From: DAOUAG01 sp034432935
Lineage (GTDB): Bacteria; Chloroflexota; Dehalococcoidia; SM23-28-2; RBG-16-64-32
Direction: 5' to 3'
DNA: 12,521 bases
Assembly: GCA_034432935.1 (NCBI GenBank)
Contig: DAOUBD010000030.1
Span: forward strand, 1-12,521
Under the pieces are notes generated by a model. It saw only the letters and a program-made list of their open reading frames with translations, searched no databases and was not told the DNA's origin. The position numbers were made by a program, and so were the translations under genes. Shown here piece by piece: positions 6,622 to 12,521 of this stretch. The first letter of the stretch is position 1. Every line of letters starts with the position of its first letter.

Positions 6622-6716
6622 TCCTATCGTGCCTGGCGGCTGGCCTAGTGGCCGCAGGGAGGCGTCACCCGCTGACGCCTGCCGCCTGGCGCATCAACGA
6701 TTCGATGCGCTGGTAG
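6606..6716 (+). pseudogene. Short reading frame with signal-like N-terminus, probable truncated gene
   Basis: A 36-codon frame starts at ATG 6606, inside the last codons of the lipoprotein gene, with GAGGGG (6595-6600) five bases upstream. This arrangement is typical of translational coupling. The peptide begins MLRVLILSCLAAGLVAAG, a good export signal (possibly a lipobox, ILSC), then becomes Arg/Pro-rich and stops at 6716. The distal half lies antisense over the 3' end of the EVE gene. The simplest reading is the leftover start of a following exported-protein gene whose body was lost. A genuine small membrane peptide or chance is also possible. Confidence 0.4.
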
Positions 6717-7114
6717 TCCGCCTCCGGGATCTCGTGGAGGTTGCCCTGGAAGGCCAGGCGCCAGTGCTCCGCCGGCCACTTCTTGGTGTACTCCAGCCCC
6801 GGCGCTATCTCTCTCACGTCCAGGTATCGCTCTGGCGACAGGATGACGATGGGCCTGACCCTAACCCGGAAGGGGTAGTCCTCGCCCGGCTTCTTGCTCT
6901 TGAACACCTTCGTATGGTCCTCGAAGTATTCGGACGTCACCTCGGCGATGCCGCCGAACTTCATGATTCCCGTTAGGTAGAAGATGAGCTTGTCCCCCGG
7001 GCGCATACGGGAGACCTCCCGGCGGCGGGTGCTCTTGAAGCCGAAGACGTCGAAGCCTCGGGCCTCGGCGATGCGCATGTTCTCCTCTGAGCCGACAACT
7101 ATCCAATAGGCCAC
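6665..7114 (-). CDS. EVE-domain (PUA-like fold) protein
   Basis: 149 aa, GTG start at 7114 with AAGGGA about 9 bases upstream. EVE domains are small PUA-related folds thought to bind modified bases in RNA or DNA. Here the domain fills the whole protein. Marks are YWIVVGSEENMRIA (3-16), FGFKSTRRRE (24-33), MRPGDKLIFYLTG (37-49) and the KFGGIAEV strand (52-59), followed by the Trp-containing C-terminal part (KKWPAEHWRLAFQG). The length is normal for a free-standing member. It is the second gene downstream of the Fe-S gene on the same strand but is separated by 116 bp. Its 3' end faces the lipoprotein gene. Confidence 0.88.
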   Translation of the reverse strand: MAYWIVVGSEENMRIAEARGFDVFGFKSTRRREVSRMRPGDKLIFYLTGIMKFGGIAEVTSEYFEDHTKVFKSKKPGEDYPFRVRVRPIVILSPERYLDVREIAPGLEYTKKWPAEHWRLAFQGNLHEIPEADYQRIESLMRQAAGVSG

Positions 7115-7167
7115 TTCAGGGATCCCTTCTAGGGGCGTCTCTTGCCCGCCCGTAGCGCATAAACCGA

Positions 7168-7195
7168 GGGGCCCGCGCCGCTAGGCAGGGGCCCC
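7168..7195 (-). terminator. Possible hairpin terminator downstream of the Fe-S gene
   Basis: GGGGCCC (7168-7174) and GGGCCCC (7189-7195) can pair with a 14-base loop, 36 bases past the erpA-type stop. There is no T-run after it on either strand, so intrinsic termination is uncertain. A ten-base palindrome, AGAAGCTTCT, lies beside it (7196-7205). Confidence 0.3.
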
Positions 7196-7230
7196 AGAAG
7201 CTTCTAACCTCTGATCGCTTCCGGACTAAT

Positions 7231-7590
7231 CTAGTGGCAGGGGCGGGCCTGGCCGCCACCCTCGGCGGTATCGAAGGACTGGCCGCAGGCGCAGGTCCGC
7301 ACGGCGTTGGGGTTGTATATCGTAAACCCGGCCCTCATGAGGTCGTCCACGTAGTCGATCTCGGCGCCTTCCAACAGGGGAGCGCTGTCCGGATCGACGA
7401 CGAGCTTGATCCCGCCCTGCTCGATGACCAGGTCGTCCTCCTCGAACTCCTTGGCCAGGGCCATGCCGTACTGGTAGCCCGAGCAGCCGCCGCCTACGAC
7501 GAAGACGCGGAGCCCACCCTGGTCTTTCAGGCCCTTCTCCTCGAAGAGCTCCTTTGCCTTAGCTGCGGCCTTCTCCGTCAGAGTCAGCAT
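7231..7590 (-). CDS. erpA: A-type iron-sulfur cluster insertion protein (ErpA/IscA/HesB family)
   Basis: 119 aa from ATG 7590, with GGAGAGG/GGTGGAG upstream; the longer open frame starting at 7671 adds 27 unrelated residues and overlaps the promoter. A-type carriers hold and pass on Fe-S clusters to client enzymes. The three cluster-binding cysteines are present: C36 in GGGCSGYQYGM, and C100 and C102 in CACGQSF, with the family's usual spacing. Length is typical. The C-terminus has a short extra tail (GGGQARPCH) with an additional Cys and His. ErpA versus IscA or SufA cannot be decided from one sequence. It lies alone between its own promoter region and the EVE gene. Confidence 0.93.
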   Translation of the reverse strand: MLTLTEKAAAKAKELFEEKGLKDQGGLRVFVVGGGCSGYQYGMALAKEFEEDDLVIEQGGIKLVVDPDSAPLLEGAEIDYVDDLMRAGFTIYNPNAVRTCACGQSFDTAEGGGQARPCH

Positions 7591-7614
7591 GCTCCACCTC
7601 TCCATCCAGGCTTT

Positions 7615-7671
7615 TTTGCAAGCAGATGCTTCGCTAATGCAAAGGCTAACAGAGGGGATACGGGCTGTCAA
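7615..7671 (-). promoter_or_regulatory. Promoter and nested inverted repeats upstream of erpA
   Basis: On the minus strand TTGACA (7671-7666) is followed by 17 bp and TAGCCT (7648-7643), a plausible sigma-70 promoter with a weak -10 box. Overlapping and just after the -10 box, TTTGCA and TGCAAA (7643-7638 and 7620-7615) form a perfect inverted repeat that encloses a second one, AAGCA-GA-TGCTT (7631-7620). The position over the likely start of transcription suits an operator, for example for an Fe-S responsive repressor. No known consensus was matched. Confidence 0.45.
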
Positions 7672-7716
7672 CAGCCAGCCGCGAGCAGGGCTTCCTGCAC
7701 AGGCAAGGCGGCAGGG

Positions 7717-7956
7717 CTAGCACCCTTCGCTGGGCCGCCCGAAGATGGCCAGTGCGCGGCCCTGTCCGGGCAATACAATTGCGCGAATCTCGAGGCATTC
7801 CTCGCCCGTGCTCTTGCCAGGTGGAGCCGGCGCCACGCCCCTCCCCAATATTGTTGCAACCCAGACGGGAGTGTTGGCCGGCGGATAGTCAGCGATGAAC
7901 TCGGGAAAAGAAGCACCCCAAGCGGTCAGCTCCTCCTGGACCGCACCCAGCGTCAT
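7717..7956 (-). CDS. Small hypothetical protein, or the C-terminal remnant of a larger one
   Basis: 79 aa from ATG 7956, beginning 8 bases after the HAD gene stop on the same strand. No clear ribosome binding site precedes it, and the frame continues open back into the HAD gene, so the start is uncertain. No signal peptide is visible. The segment TPVWVATILGRG (residues 29-40), followed by a single-Cys strand and IFGRPSEGC at the end, resembles the closing beta-rich part of exported proteins common in this type of genome. I cannot name a family. It may be a degraded relative of such a protein now lacking its N-terminus. The codon third positions are GC-rich but not decisive. Confidence 0.4.
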   Translation of the reverse strand: MTLGAVQEELTAWGASFPEFIADYPPANTPVWVATILGRGVAPAPPGKSTGEECLEIRAIVLPGQGRALAIFGRPSEGC

Positions 7957-7964
7957 CGAGGAGG

Positions 7965-8603
7965 CTATACCGAGACTCCCAAGGACCGGAGGTCCAGCAC
8001 GAACTGCTGGTACCCGGTGAAGTGGAACCCGTGCATGCCCACGCCTCGGGCGGCCTCGGCGTAAGCCTTTACGTCGTCCGTGAAGACCGCGCGCTCCGGC
8101 GCCACGGATGCCTGTTCGGCCGCCAGCAGAAAGATCTGCGGATCCGGCTTGGCGATGCCCAGATCGCCAGAACCCAGACGCACATCGAAAAGGCTAACGA
8201 TCTCCGGGAAGCGCTCCCGCAACCGCTGTTCCATCCCGGGGATGGTGTTGGAGATTATGCCAAGCTTGTAGCGCCCGCGAAGCCTTCGCACTAAGTCCAT
8301 CATGTCGGGATTCAGCGGGTGTTCTGCCTCCTGCCAAGCCCGCATCAGATCGGCAGCCTTGTCCCCGGCATGCTGGCGCGCCGCCTCCCAGACCGACCGC
8401 ACCCATTCCTCCCAGGTGCAGCCGCCCACCTGGAACTCCATGTACCGGCTGTCCCGGTAAAGCACCCGCATCAGGGTTCGTTCGGGAAGCCCCAGCCTCG
8501 TCTCGATGGCCTTGTGGTCGATGCCGTCCATGTGCTGGAGCAAGACGCCGCCGAAATCGAAGAAGATGGCCTCGATCTGATGGTTACTGCCCATGCCTTT
8601 CAC
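7965..8603 (-). CDS. HAD-superfamily hydrolase
   Basis: 212 aa from GTG 8603 (ATG 8594 is an equally possible start). HAD hydrolases mostly remove phosphate from small metabolites via an aspartyl intermediate. All four motifs are visible: I FFDFGGVL (14-21, nucleophile D16), II IISNT (116-120, S118), III AKPDPQIF (151-158, K152) and IV VFTDDVKAYAEAA (173-185, D176/D177), with a helical cap domain between I and II. The position two after the nucleophile is Gly instead of the usual Asp, the FDFGGV variant seen in many members of subfamily IA. The substrate is unknown. It is 65 bp downstream of nadE on the same strand and may be co-transcribed with it, which is compatible with but does not prove a nucleotide-related role. 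Confidence 0.9.
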   Translation of the reverse strand: MKGMGSNHQIEAIFFDFGGVLLQHMDGIDHKAIETRLGLPERTLMRVLYRDSRYMEFQVGGCTWEEWVRSVWEAARQHAGDKAADLMRAWQEAEHPLNPDMMDLVRRLRGRYKLGIISNTIPGMEQRLRERFPEIVSLFDVRLGSGDLGIAKPDPQIFLLAAEQASVAPERAVFTDDVKAYAEAARGVGMHGFHFTGYQQFVLDLRSLGVSV

Positions 8604-8668
8604 CAGCCCCTATTCTTGCCCGCCTCGTGGCAGCGCGCAAACGTCAGCCGCCCCGGTAGGCGTGCCTT

Positions 8669-10402
8669 TCAGAACCCCCGGTAGCGGTTGGCGATGGGCA
8701 GGCGCCGGTCCCGCCCGAAGGCCTTCGGTGTGATCTTGACGCCGGGCGCTGCCTGCCGCCGCTTGTACTCGTTGCGGTCGATCATGCGGACCACTCGCTC
8801 CACGGTCTCGCGGTCGAAGCCGGCGTCTACGATCTCCTGCACGCTGCGGTCCTGCTCCACGTAGGCCTCGATTATGGGGTCCAGCACCGCGTAGGGCGGC
8901 AGGGTGTCCTGGTCGAGCTGGCCCGGCTTGAGTTCGGCGGAGGGAGGCTTGGTGATGACGCCCTCCGGGATCAGGTCACGGCCCGCCAGAGTGTTCCGGT
9001 AGCGGGCCAGACGATAGACCATGGTCTTGGGCACGTCCTTTATCACGGCATACCCCCCGGACATATCGCCATAGAGGGTTGCGTAGCCCGTAGCGTACTC
9101 GCTCTTATTGCCTGTAGTCAGCACGATCCAGCCAAACTTGTTGGAAAGGGCCATGATGATGTTTCCCCGGATGCGGGCCTGGATGTTTTCTTCCGCAGTG
9201 CCTGGCTCGGTGCCAGCGAAGACGTCCGCTAGCATCTGGAGGTAGGCTGCGTGTGCCGGCTCGATGGGGATGATGATGAGGCGAATGCCGAGGTTCGCGG
9301 CCAGGGCCTGGGCGTCACGTATGCTGCCCTCCGAAGAGTAGCGGGAGGGCATCGACACCCCGATAACGTTCGCGGCGCCCAGGGCATCGACGGCGATGGC
9401 AGCAACAAGGCTGGAATCGATGCCCCCCGAAAGGGCGATGACTGCCTTGCTGAAGCCTGTCTTGTGCAGGTAGTCCCGCGTGCCCAACACCAGGGCATCG
9501 TAGATCTCCTCCTCCAAAGATGGCTCCCGGGCGACTCTGGGCTGCACCAGCGGCCGTCTGCCCGAAGGCCGGGGGCCCAGCTCCACCGTCCTTACAGCCG
9601 GATGGCCAGGGAAATCGGCCCGCTCCTGGCGGGCACGCGGGTCGTGCAGGTGCTTGCGCAAGACGGCCTCGACATCTACGTCACAGACCAGAAGCTCTTC
9701 CTGGAACATTGCGGCCCGGGCCACGAGATTGCCGTCGGCGTCCAGCACCATGGAGCCGCCATCGAACACCAGCTCGTCCTGGCCGCCGACCTGGTTCGTG
9801 TAACAGATGAAGACGCTGTAGTCCCGTGCGCGACCCGCCAGCATCTCCTGCCTGAAGCGGTGCTTGCCAGCATGATAGGGCGACCCGTTGATGTTGATGA
9901 TGACCTGGGCCCCGCTGTAGGCCTGTGCCCGGGTTGGGTCCCCGGGATACCAGATGTCCTCGCAGATGTTCACCCCGAAGCCAACGTCTCCCAGCCTGTA
10001 CACCGGCATCTCCGCCCCCTGCCGGAAGTAGCGGAACTCATCGAACACGCCGTAGTTGGGCAGGTACTGTTTGTGATAGACGCCGGCGAGCCTGCCATCG
10101 TGTATCACCGCAGCCGCGTTGTAGATGTCGCCAGCCGCCAGGTCGACAAAGCCCACGACAACGGTCAGCCCGGCGCACTGGGGCACTAGGGCCTCCAGCG
10201 CCTTAAGGTTGTCTTCCACGAAGGACGCCCGCAGGAGCAGGTCCTCTGGCGGGTAGCCTGTTACGGTAAGCTCTGGAAAAGAGACCACGTCGACCCCTAA
10301 CTCCCTGGCGCGGGACACGTAATCCAACACTTTGGCGACGTTGCCTTCCAAGTCACCCACCGTGGTGTTGATCTGTCCGAGGCCTACCCTGAGCTTGCGC
10401 AT
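8669..10402 (-). CDS. nadE: Glutamine-dependent NAD+ synthetase
   Basis: 577 aa from ATG 10402, full length for the two-domain enzyme that converts nicotinic acid adenine dinucleotide to NAD+ using ATP and glutamine-derived ammonia in the cytoplasm. Residues 1-260 form the nitrilase-type glutaminase with the Glu-Lys-Cys triad: E44 (FPELTVTGYPPEDLL), K111 (YHKQYLPNYGVFDE) and C147 (NICEDIW). Residues about 295-577 are the synthetase, with the ATP pyrophosphatase loop SGGIDSS (325-331), TTGNKSEYATGYATLYGD (429-446) and the C-terminal NEYKRRQAAPGVKI. The ribosome binding site is weak. A promoter with an internal inverted repeat lies upstream, and the ABC transporter operon diverges from it. Confidence 0.97.
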   Translation of the reverse strand: MRKLRVGLGQINTTVGDLEGNVAKVLDYVSRARELGVDVVSFPELTVTGYPPEDLLLRASFVEDNLKALEALVPQCAGLTVVVGFVDLAAGDIYNAAAVIHDGRLAGVYHKQYLPNYGVFDEFRYFRQGAEMPVYRLGDVGFGVNICEDIWYPGDPTRAQAYSGAQVIININGSPYHAGKHRFRQEMLAGRARDYSVFICYTNQVGGQDELVFDGGSMVLDADGNLVARAAMFQEELLVCDVDVEAVLRKHLHDPRARQERADFPGHPAVRTVELGPRPSGRRPLVQPRVAREPSLEEEIYDALVLGTRDYLHKTGFSKAVIALSGGIDSSLVAAIAVDALGAANVIGVSMPSRYSSEGSIRDAQALAANLGIRLIIIPIEPAHAAYLQMLADVFAGTEPGTAEENIQARIRGNIIMALSNKFGWIVLTTGNKSEYATGYATLYGDMSGGYAVIKDVPKTMVYRLARYRNTLAGRDLIPEGVITKPPSAELKPGQLDQDTLPPYAVLDPIIEAYVEQDRSVQEIVDAGFDRETVERVVRMIDRNEYKRRQAAPGVKITPKAFGRDRRLPIANRYRGF

Positions 10403-10428
10403 CTCTAGTTAGTGTATCCTCTACACTT

Positions 10429-10457
10429 ACCCTACGCCCCGGCGTAGGCGGGGTCAA
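10429..10457 (-). promoter_or_regulatory. nadE promoter with an 18-bp palindrome in the spacer
   Basis: On the minus strand TTGACC (10457-10452), 17 bp, TAGGGT (10434-10429): a well-spaced sigma-70 type promoter. The spacer and the edge of the -10 box contain CCTACGCC-CC-GGCGTAGG (10431-10448), a perfect inverted repeat with eight-base arms. Such a site between the boxes is a classical repressor position. Known NAD regulators (NrtR, NiaR, NadQ) are the obvious candidates, but no consensus match is claimed. Confidence 0.55.
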
Positions 10458-10514
10458 TTCTGCCCGCCATTATAGCGTCCCCACGGAAGATACCCCCGGG
10501 AACCAACCCTGGCT

Positions 10515-10554
10515 TTGACGCTTCCGGCCGCTGGCCCCTACGCTAGTTGCCGTG
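10515..10554 (+). promoter_or_regulatory. Possible promoter of the ABC transporter operon, leaderless start
   Basis: TTGACG (10515-10520), 18 bp, TACGCT (10539-10544), then 7 bases to the GTG start codon at 10552. No ribosome binding site is present before the GTG, so transcription beginning at or next to the start codon would explain the layout. Confidence 0.4.
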
Positions 10555-11490
10555 GACACTGCCATCAGGCCGGCTGTGGAAGCCAAGGACATCGTGTTCG
10601 AGTACGACGGGCGTCGGGCCCTAGACGGCCTCAGCCTCACCGTGCCCATAGGCTCCATCTTCGGCCTCCTCGGCCCCAACGGTTCGGGCAAGTCCACCTT
10701 TCTGACGTTACTGGCCGGTCTCAGGGAGCCAGCCGGCGGCTCCCTCACCGTCCTCGGCGAGACGCCATCGCCGGCGCTCCGTTCACGGATCGGCCTCCTT
10801 TTTCAGGAGGCTTCGCTGGACCCCCTGATGAAGGTGCGGGAGATCCTCTGGCTCCACGGCAGGCTCTTCGGCATGCCGGCACATCGGCTACGCCAGCGCA
10901 TGGCCGAAACGTTGGAGACCGTGGGGTTGGCGGATCGGGCCGGCGCCTTCGTCCGCACCCTCTCCGGCGGGATGAAGAGGCGCCTGGAGCTGGCCCGTGC
11001 CCTGATACCGGAGCCGCAGCTCCTCCTCCTGGACGAGCCCACCACCGGCTTGGACCCCGAATCTGAACAGGCGCTCTGGTCTCACCTGCGGGAGATAAAC
11101 GCGCGGGGCACCACCATCGTGCTGTCCACTAACAAGGTGCCCGAAGCAGACCGTCACTGCCAGACCGTTGCCTTCATCCACAAAGGGCGGGTGGCGGCCC
11201 AGGGATCGCCCGCCGCGTTGAAGGCCGGGCTCAGACACGATGGCGTCTGGCTGGAGGGAGATTTCGACCCTCAGACAGTGGATGAGGTGGCCTCCTGGCC
11301 GGACGTCGGCCAGGTCAAGTGGGCGCCGCCTGTGCTGCACGTTACCGTGGACGACGCCTCCACCTTCGCCCCACGCCTGTTCCAGCTGGCGGGCACCCGG
11401 GTGCGCGCCCTGCGCCTCCGGGAGGCCACCTTGGAGGACGCCTACTTCGACTATGCCGGCGCTGCCATCTCCCAGGGGGCGCCGCAGTGA
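10552..11490 (+). CDS. ABC-2 type exporter, ATP-binding protein
   Basis: 312 aa from GTG 10552. It energises export of an unknown substrate together with the permease that follows. Walker A GPNGSGKST (41-49), Q-loop Gln 85 (LLFQEASLD), signature LSGGM (137-141), Walker B LLLLDEP (157-163) and D-loop GLD (166-168) are all intact. At the switch-histidine position it reads LSTNKVPEAD, with Asn 194 where most relatives of the CcmA/DrrA/NatA type have His. The C-terminal 100 residues form the accessory domain usual for these drug, lipid or sodium exporter ATPases. The gene overlaps the permease by 4 bp. The neighbouring ctaB gene hints at haem or oxidase-related export, but that is inference only. 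Confidence 0.93.
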   Translation: MDTAIRPAVEAKDIVFEYDGRRALDGLSLTVPIGSIFGLLGPNGSGKSTFLTLLAGLREPAGGSLTVLGETPSPALRSRIGLLFQEASLDPLMKVREILWLHGRLFGMPAHRLRQRMAETLETVGLADRAGAFVRTLSGGMKRRLELARALIPEPQLLLLDEPTTGLDPESEQALWSHLREINARGTTIVLSTNKVPEADRHCQTVAFIHKGRVAAQGSPAALKAGLRHDGVWLEGDFDPQTVDEVASWPDVGQVKWAPPVLHVTVDDASTFAPRLFQLAGTRVRALRLREATLEDAYFDYAGAAISQGAPQ

Positions 11491-12275
11491 GACGTGGGGC
11501 CATCGCCTGCCTCGCCATGCTCCAGCGGGACCTGCGAGCGGTCCTGCGTTCCAGGTCCCAGCTCTACTCCTCTCTCTTGTTCCCCCTCATGCTGCTGGCC
11601 ATCCTTGGCACTGGCGTTAACGAGGGCCTCCACCCGTCCACCGAGCGGATACGTAACGGGGACTACGCGAGCTTCCTGGTGCCCGGCCTGGCGGTGATGA
11701 CGGCTCTCTTCTCCTCCACCTTCTCCAGCGCCTCTTACTACCAAGACCGCGATTCCGGGATGCTGCGGACGATGCTGGCCTCGCCCAACCCGCCGCAGGT
11801 CATCCTTCTGGGCAAAGGGTTAGCGGGCGTAGTCATCGGCGCCGCGCAGGCCATGGCCCTCCTGGCAGTGGCGGCCCTGCTCCCGGGCATTGACCTGGAA
11901 TGGCAGTACGGACTCGGGCCTGGCCTTCTCCTCGCCGGACTGGCAGTGCTGCTCCTAGCGGTCTTCCTCAACGGGTTCGCTCAGGTGATGGCCTCTCGGA
12001 TCCGCACCATGCAGGGGTTCCACCTGGTGATGAACCTGGTGCTCTTCCCCTTCCTCTTCTTCTCCGGGGCCTTCTTCCCTCTGCACGACCTTCCGGTGTG
12101 GCTGGAAGTGCTGGCGGCCGTCAACCCCCTCTCTTACGCCGTCGACCTCTTGCGCATCGCGGCATACAGCCAGGGTTCCGGCCACTTCACGCTGCCGGTG
12201 GATCTGGCGGTGCTAGGGGTGTTAGCGCCGGCTGTCTTCGCCGTTGGCGCTGGCCGCCGCCCTCGCCTCGCCTAG
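11487..12275 (+). CDS. ABC-2 type exporter, permease protein
   Basis: 262 aa from GTG 11487, whose GTGA overlaps the ATPase stop; the longer upstream frame is antisense-like noise and is rejected. It is the membrane partner of the ATPase, with about six hydrophobic segments: 26-42, 65-82, 110-130, 140-165, 175-198 and 235-253. Typical ABC-2 features are the cytoplasmic DRDSGMLRTMLASPNPP stretch after the second segment and FFSGAFFPLHDLPVWL followed by VNPLSYAVDLLR in the last third. The C-terminus (GAGRRPRLA) is shorter and more polar than usual, but no frameshift partner was found in the other frames. It ends 4 bp from the convergent ctaB stop. Confidence 0.92.
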   Translation: MRRGAIACLAMLQRDLRAVLRSRSQLYSSLLFPLMLLAILGTGVNEGLHPSTERIRNGDYASFLVPGLAVMTALFSSTFSSASYYQDRDSGMLRTMLASPNPPQVILLGKGLAGVVIGAAQAMALLAVAALLPGIDLEWQYGLGPGLLLAGLAVLLLAVFLNGFAQVMASRIRTMQGFHLVMNLVLFPFLFFSGAFFPLHDLPVWLEVLAAVNPLSYAVDLLRIAAYSQGSGHFTLPVDLAVLGVLAPAVFAVGAGRRPRLA

Positions 12276-12279
12276 GAGC

Positions 12280-12521
12280 CTAGACCAGGCCGTCTAGGGC
12301 GATGGCCGCGAAGAGCAGGGCCAGGTAGACGATGGAGTAGCGGAATAGGGCCCAGGCAGCGCGCCCGGAGCCGGTCCGCCACAGCGTCACCGCGTAGTAG
12401 AGGAAGGCGGCCCCCAGGACAGCGGCCGAGGCCTCGTAGACCAGGCCGGCTGGGCTCCATACGGGCAAGAGAAGCGACACCGCCACCAGCCCGAGGCTAT
12501 GCCAGAGGATCTGTCGCCCGG
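12280..12521 (-). CDS. ctaB: Protoheme IX farnesyltransferase (haem O synthase), C-terminal part
   Basis: Only the last 79 or so residues are inside the window; the gene continues past the right edge. The open frame runs through the edge without a start, and the apparent GTG at 12486 is internal. CtaB attaches a farnesyl group to protohaem, making haem O for haem-copper oxidases, and is an integral membrane enzyme. The visible part begins RQILWHSLGLVAVSLLLPVW and continues with two further hydrophobic stretches separated by a short polar loop. Near the end come WALFRYSIVYLALLF and a terminal DGLV, the typical last two helices of this family (RQI..YS...V; LF.YSI.YL..LF). Its presence implies an aerobic or microaerobic terminal oxidase in this organism. 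Confidence 0.88.
   Translation of the reverse strand, partial: GRQILWHSLGLVAVSLLLPVWSPAGLVYEASAAVLGAAFLYYAVTLWRTGSGRAAWALFRYSIVYLALLFAAIALDGLV

Noticed and set aside
7234..8064. Plus-strand 276-codon frame over the Fe-S gene and HAD gene
   Set aside because: It is the antisense shadow of two genes with clear catalytic or metal-binding motifs; no domain is visible in it.
9251..10189. Plus-strand 312-codon frame inside nadE
   Set aside because: It is antisense to the glutaminase domain of nadE and arises from high GC; no start signal or domain.
11319..11486. Upstream extension of the ABC permease frame
   Set aside because: It overlaps the ATPase C-terminal domain out of frame and adds Arg/Pro-rich noise. 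The GTG at 11487 overlapping the ATPase stop is the usual arrangement for such pairs.

Overview
This is a GC-rich (roughly two-thirds G+C by eye) bacterial chromosome segment. The phylum Chloroflexota, perhaps a Dehalococcoidia/SAR202-type lineage, is my best guess. It rests on the style of the secreted proteins (an Asp-rich dockerin-like region with a 'DAWPPD' phrase, and a cohesin-like domain opening with 'IDMD'), high GC, and GTG/TTG starts. It is an inference; no rRNA or marker phylogeny is available here.

Left half (1-6716): a run of plus-strand genes for exported proteins, interrupted by one minus-strand housekeeping gene. A partial reading frame (2-154) runs into a repeat module. Then come a secreted dockerin-like protein (430-1827) and, 17 bp later, a membrane-anchored protein with a C-terminal cohesin-like domain (1845-3047). 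A small anchored protein follows (3263-3736), then a membrane-anchored protein (3907-4701). After a minus-strand methylenetetrahydrofolate reductase gene (4709-5668) comes a lipoprotein (5881-6621) that is a paralog of the 3907-4701 product. A 36-codon reading frame with a signal-like N-terminus (6606-6716) looks like a truncated next gene.

The most unusual feature is a repeated intergenic cassette present four times (about 140-340, 3055-3256, 3774-3900, 5777-5870). Each copy lies just upstream of an exported-protein gene or gene pair. Its core is a short hairpin with a TTCG loop, an overlapping alternative hairpin, an (AG)n tract whose length differs in every copy, a TTGAC element, a GATAAT or TATCAT element only 7-8 bp later, and a purine-rich ribosome binding site. 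Copies 1 and 2 are nearly identical over about 200 bp. I read it as a dispersed expression cassette for surface proteins, possibly length-variable.

Right half (6665-12521): housekeeping genes, mostly minus strand. nadE (glutamine-dependent NAD+ synthetase), a HAD hydrolase and a small hypothetical gene lie in one direction, followed by erpA/iscA-type Fe-S insertion protein and an EVE-domain protein. Divergent from nadE is an ABC-2 transporter pair (ATPase plus permease, 4-bp overlap). It converges on the C-terminal end of ctaB (protoheme IX farnesyltransferase), which is cut by the window edge. The nadE and erpA promoter regions each contain an inverted repeat that could be an operator. No tRNA, rRNA, CRISPR array, transposase or phage gene was seen.
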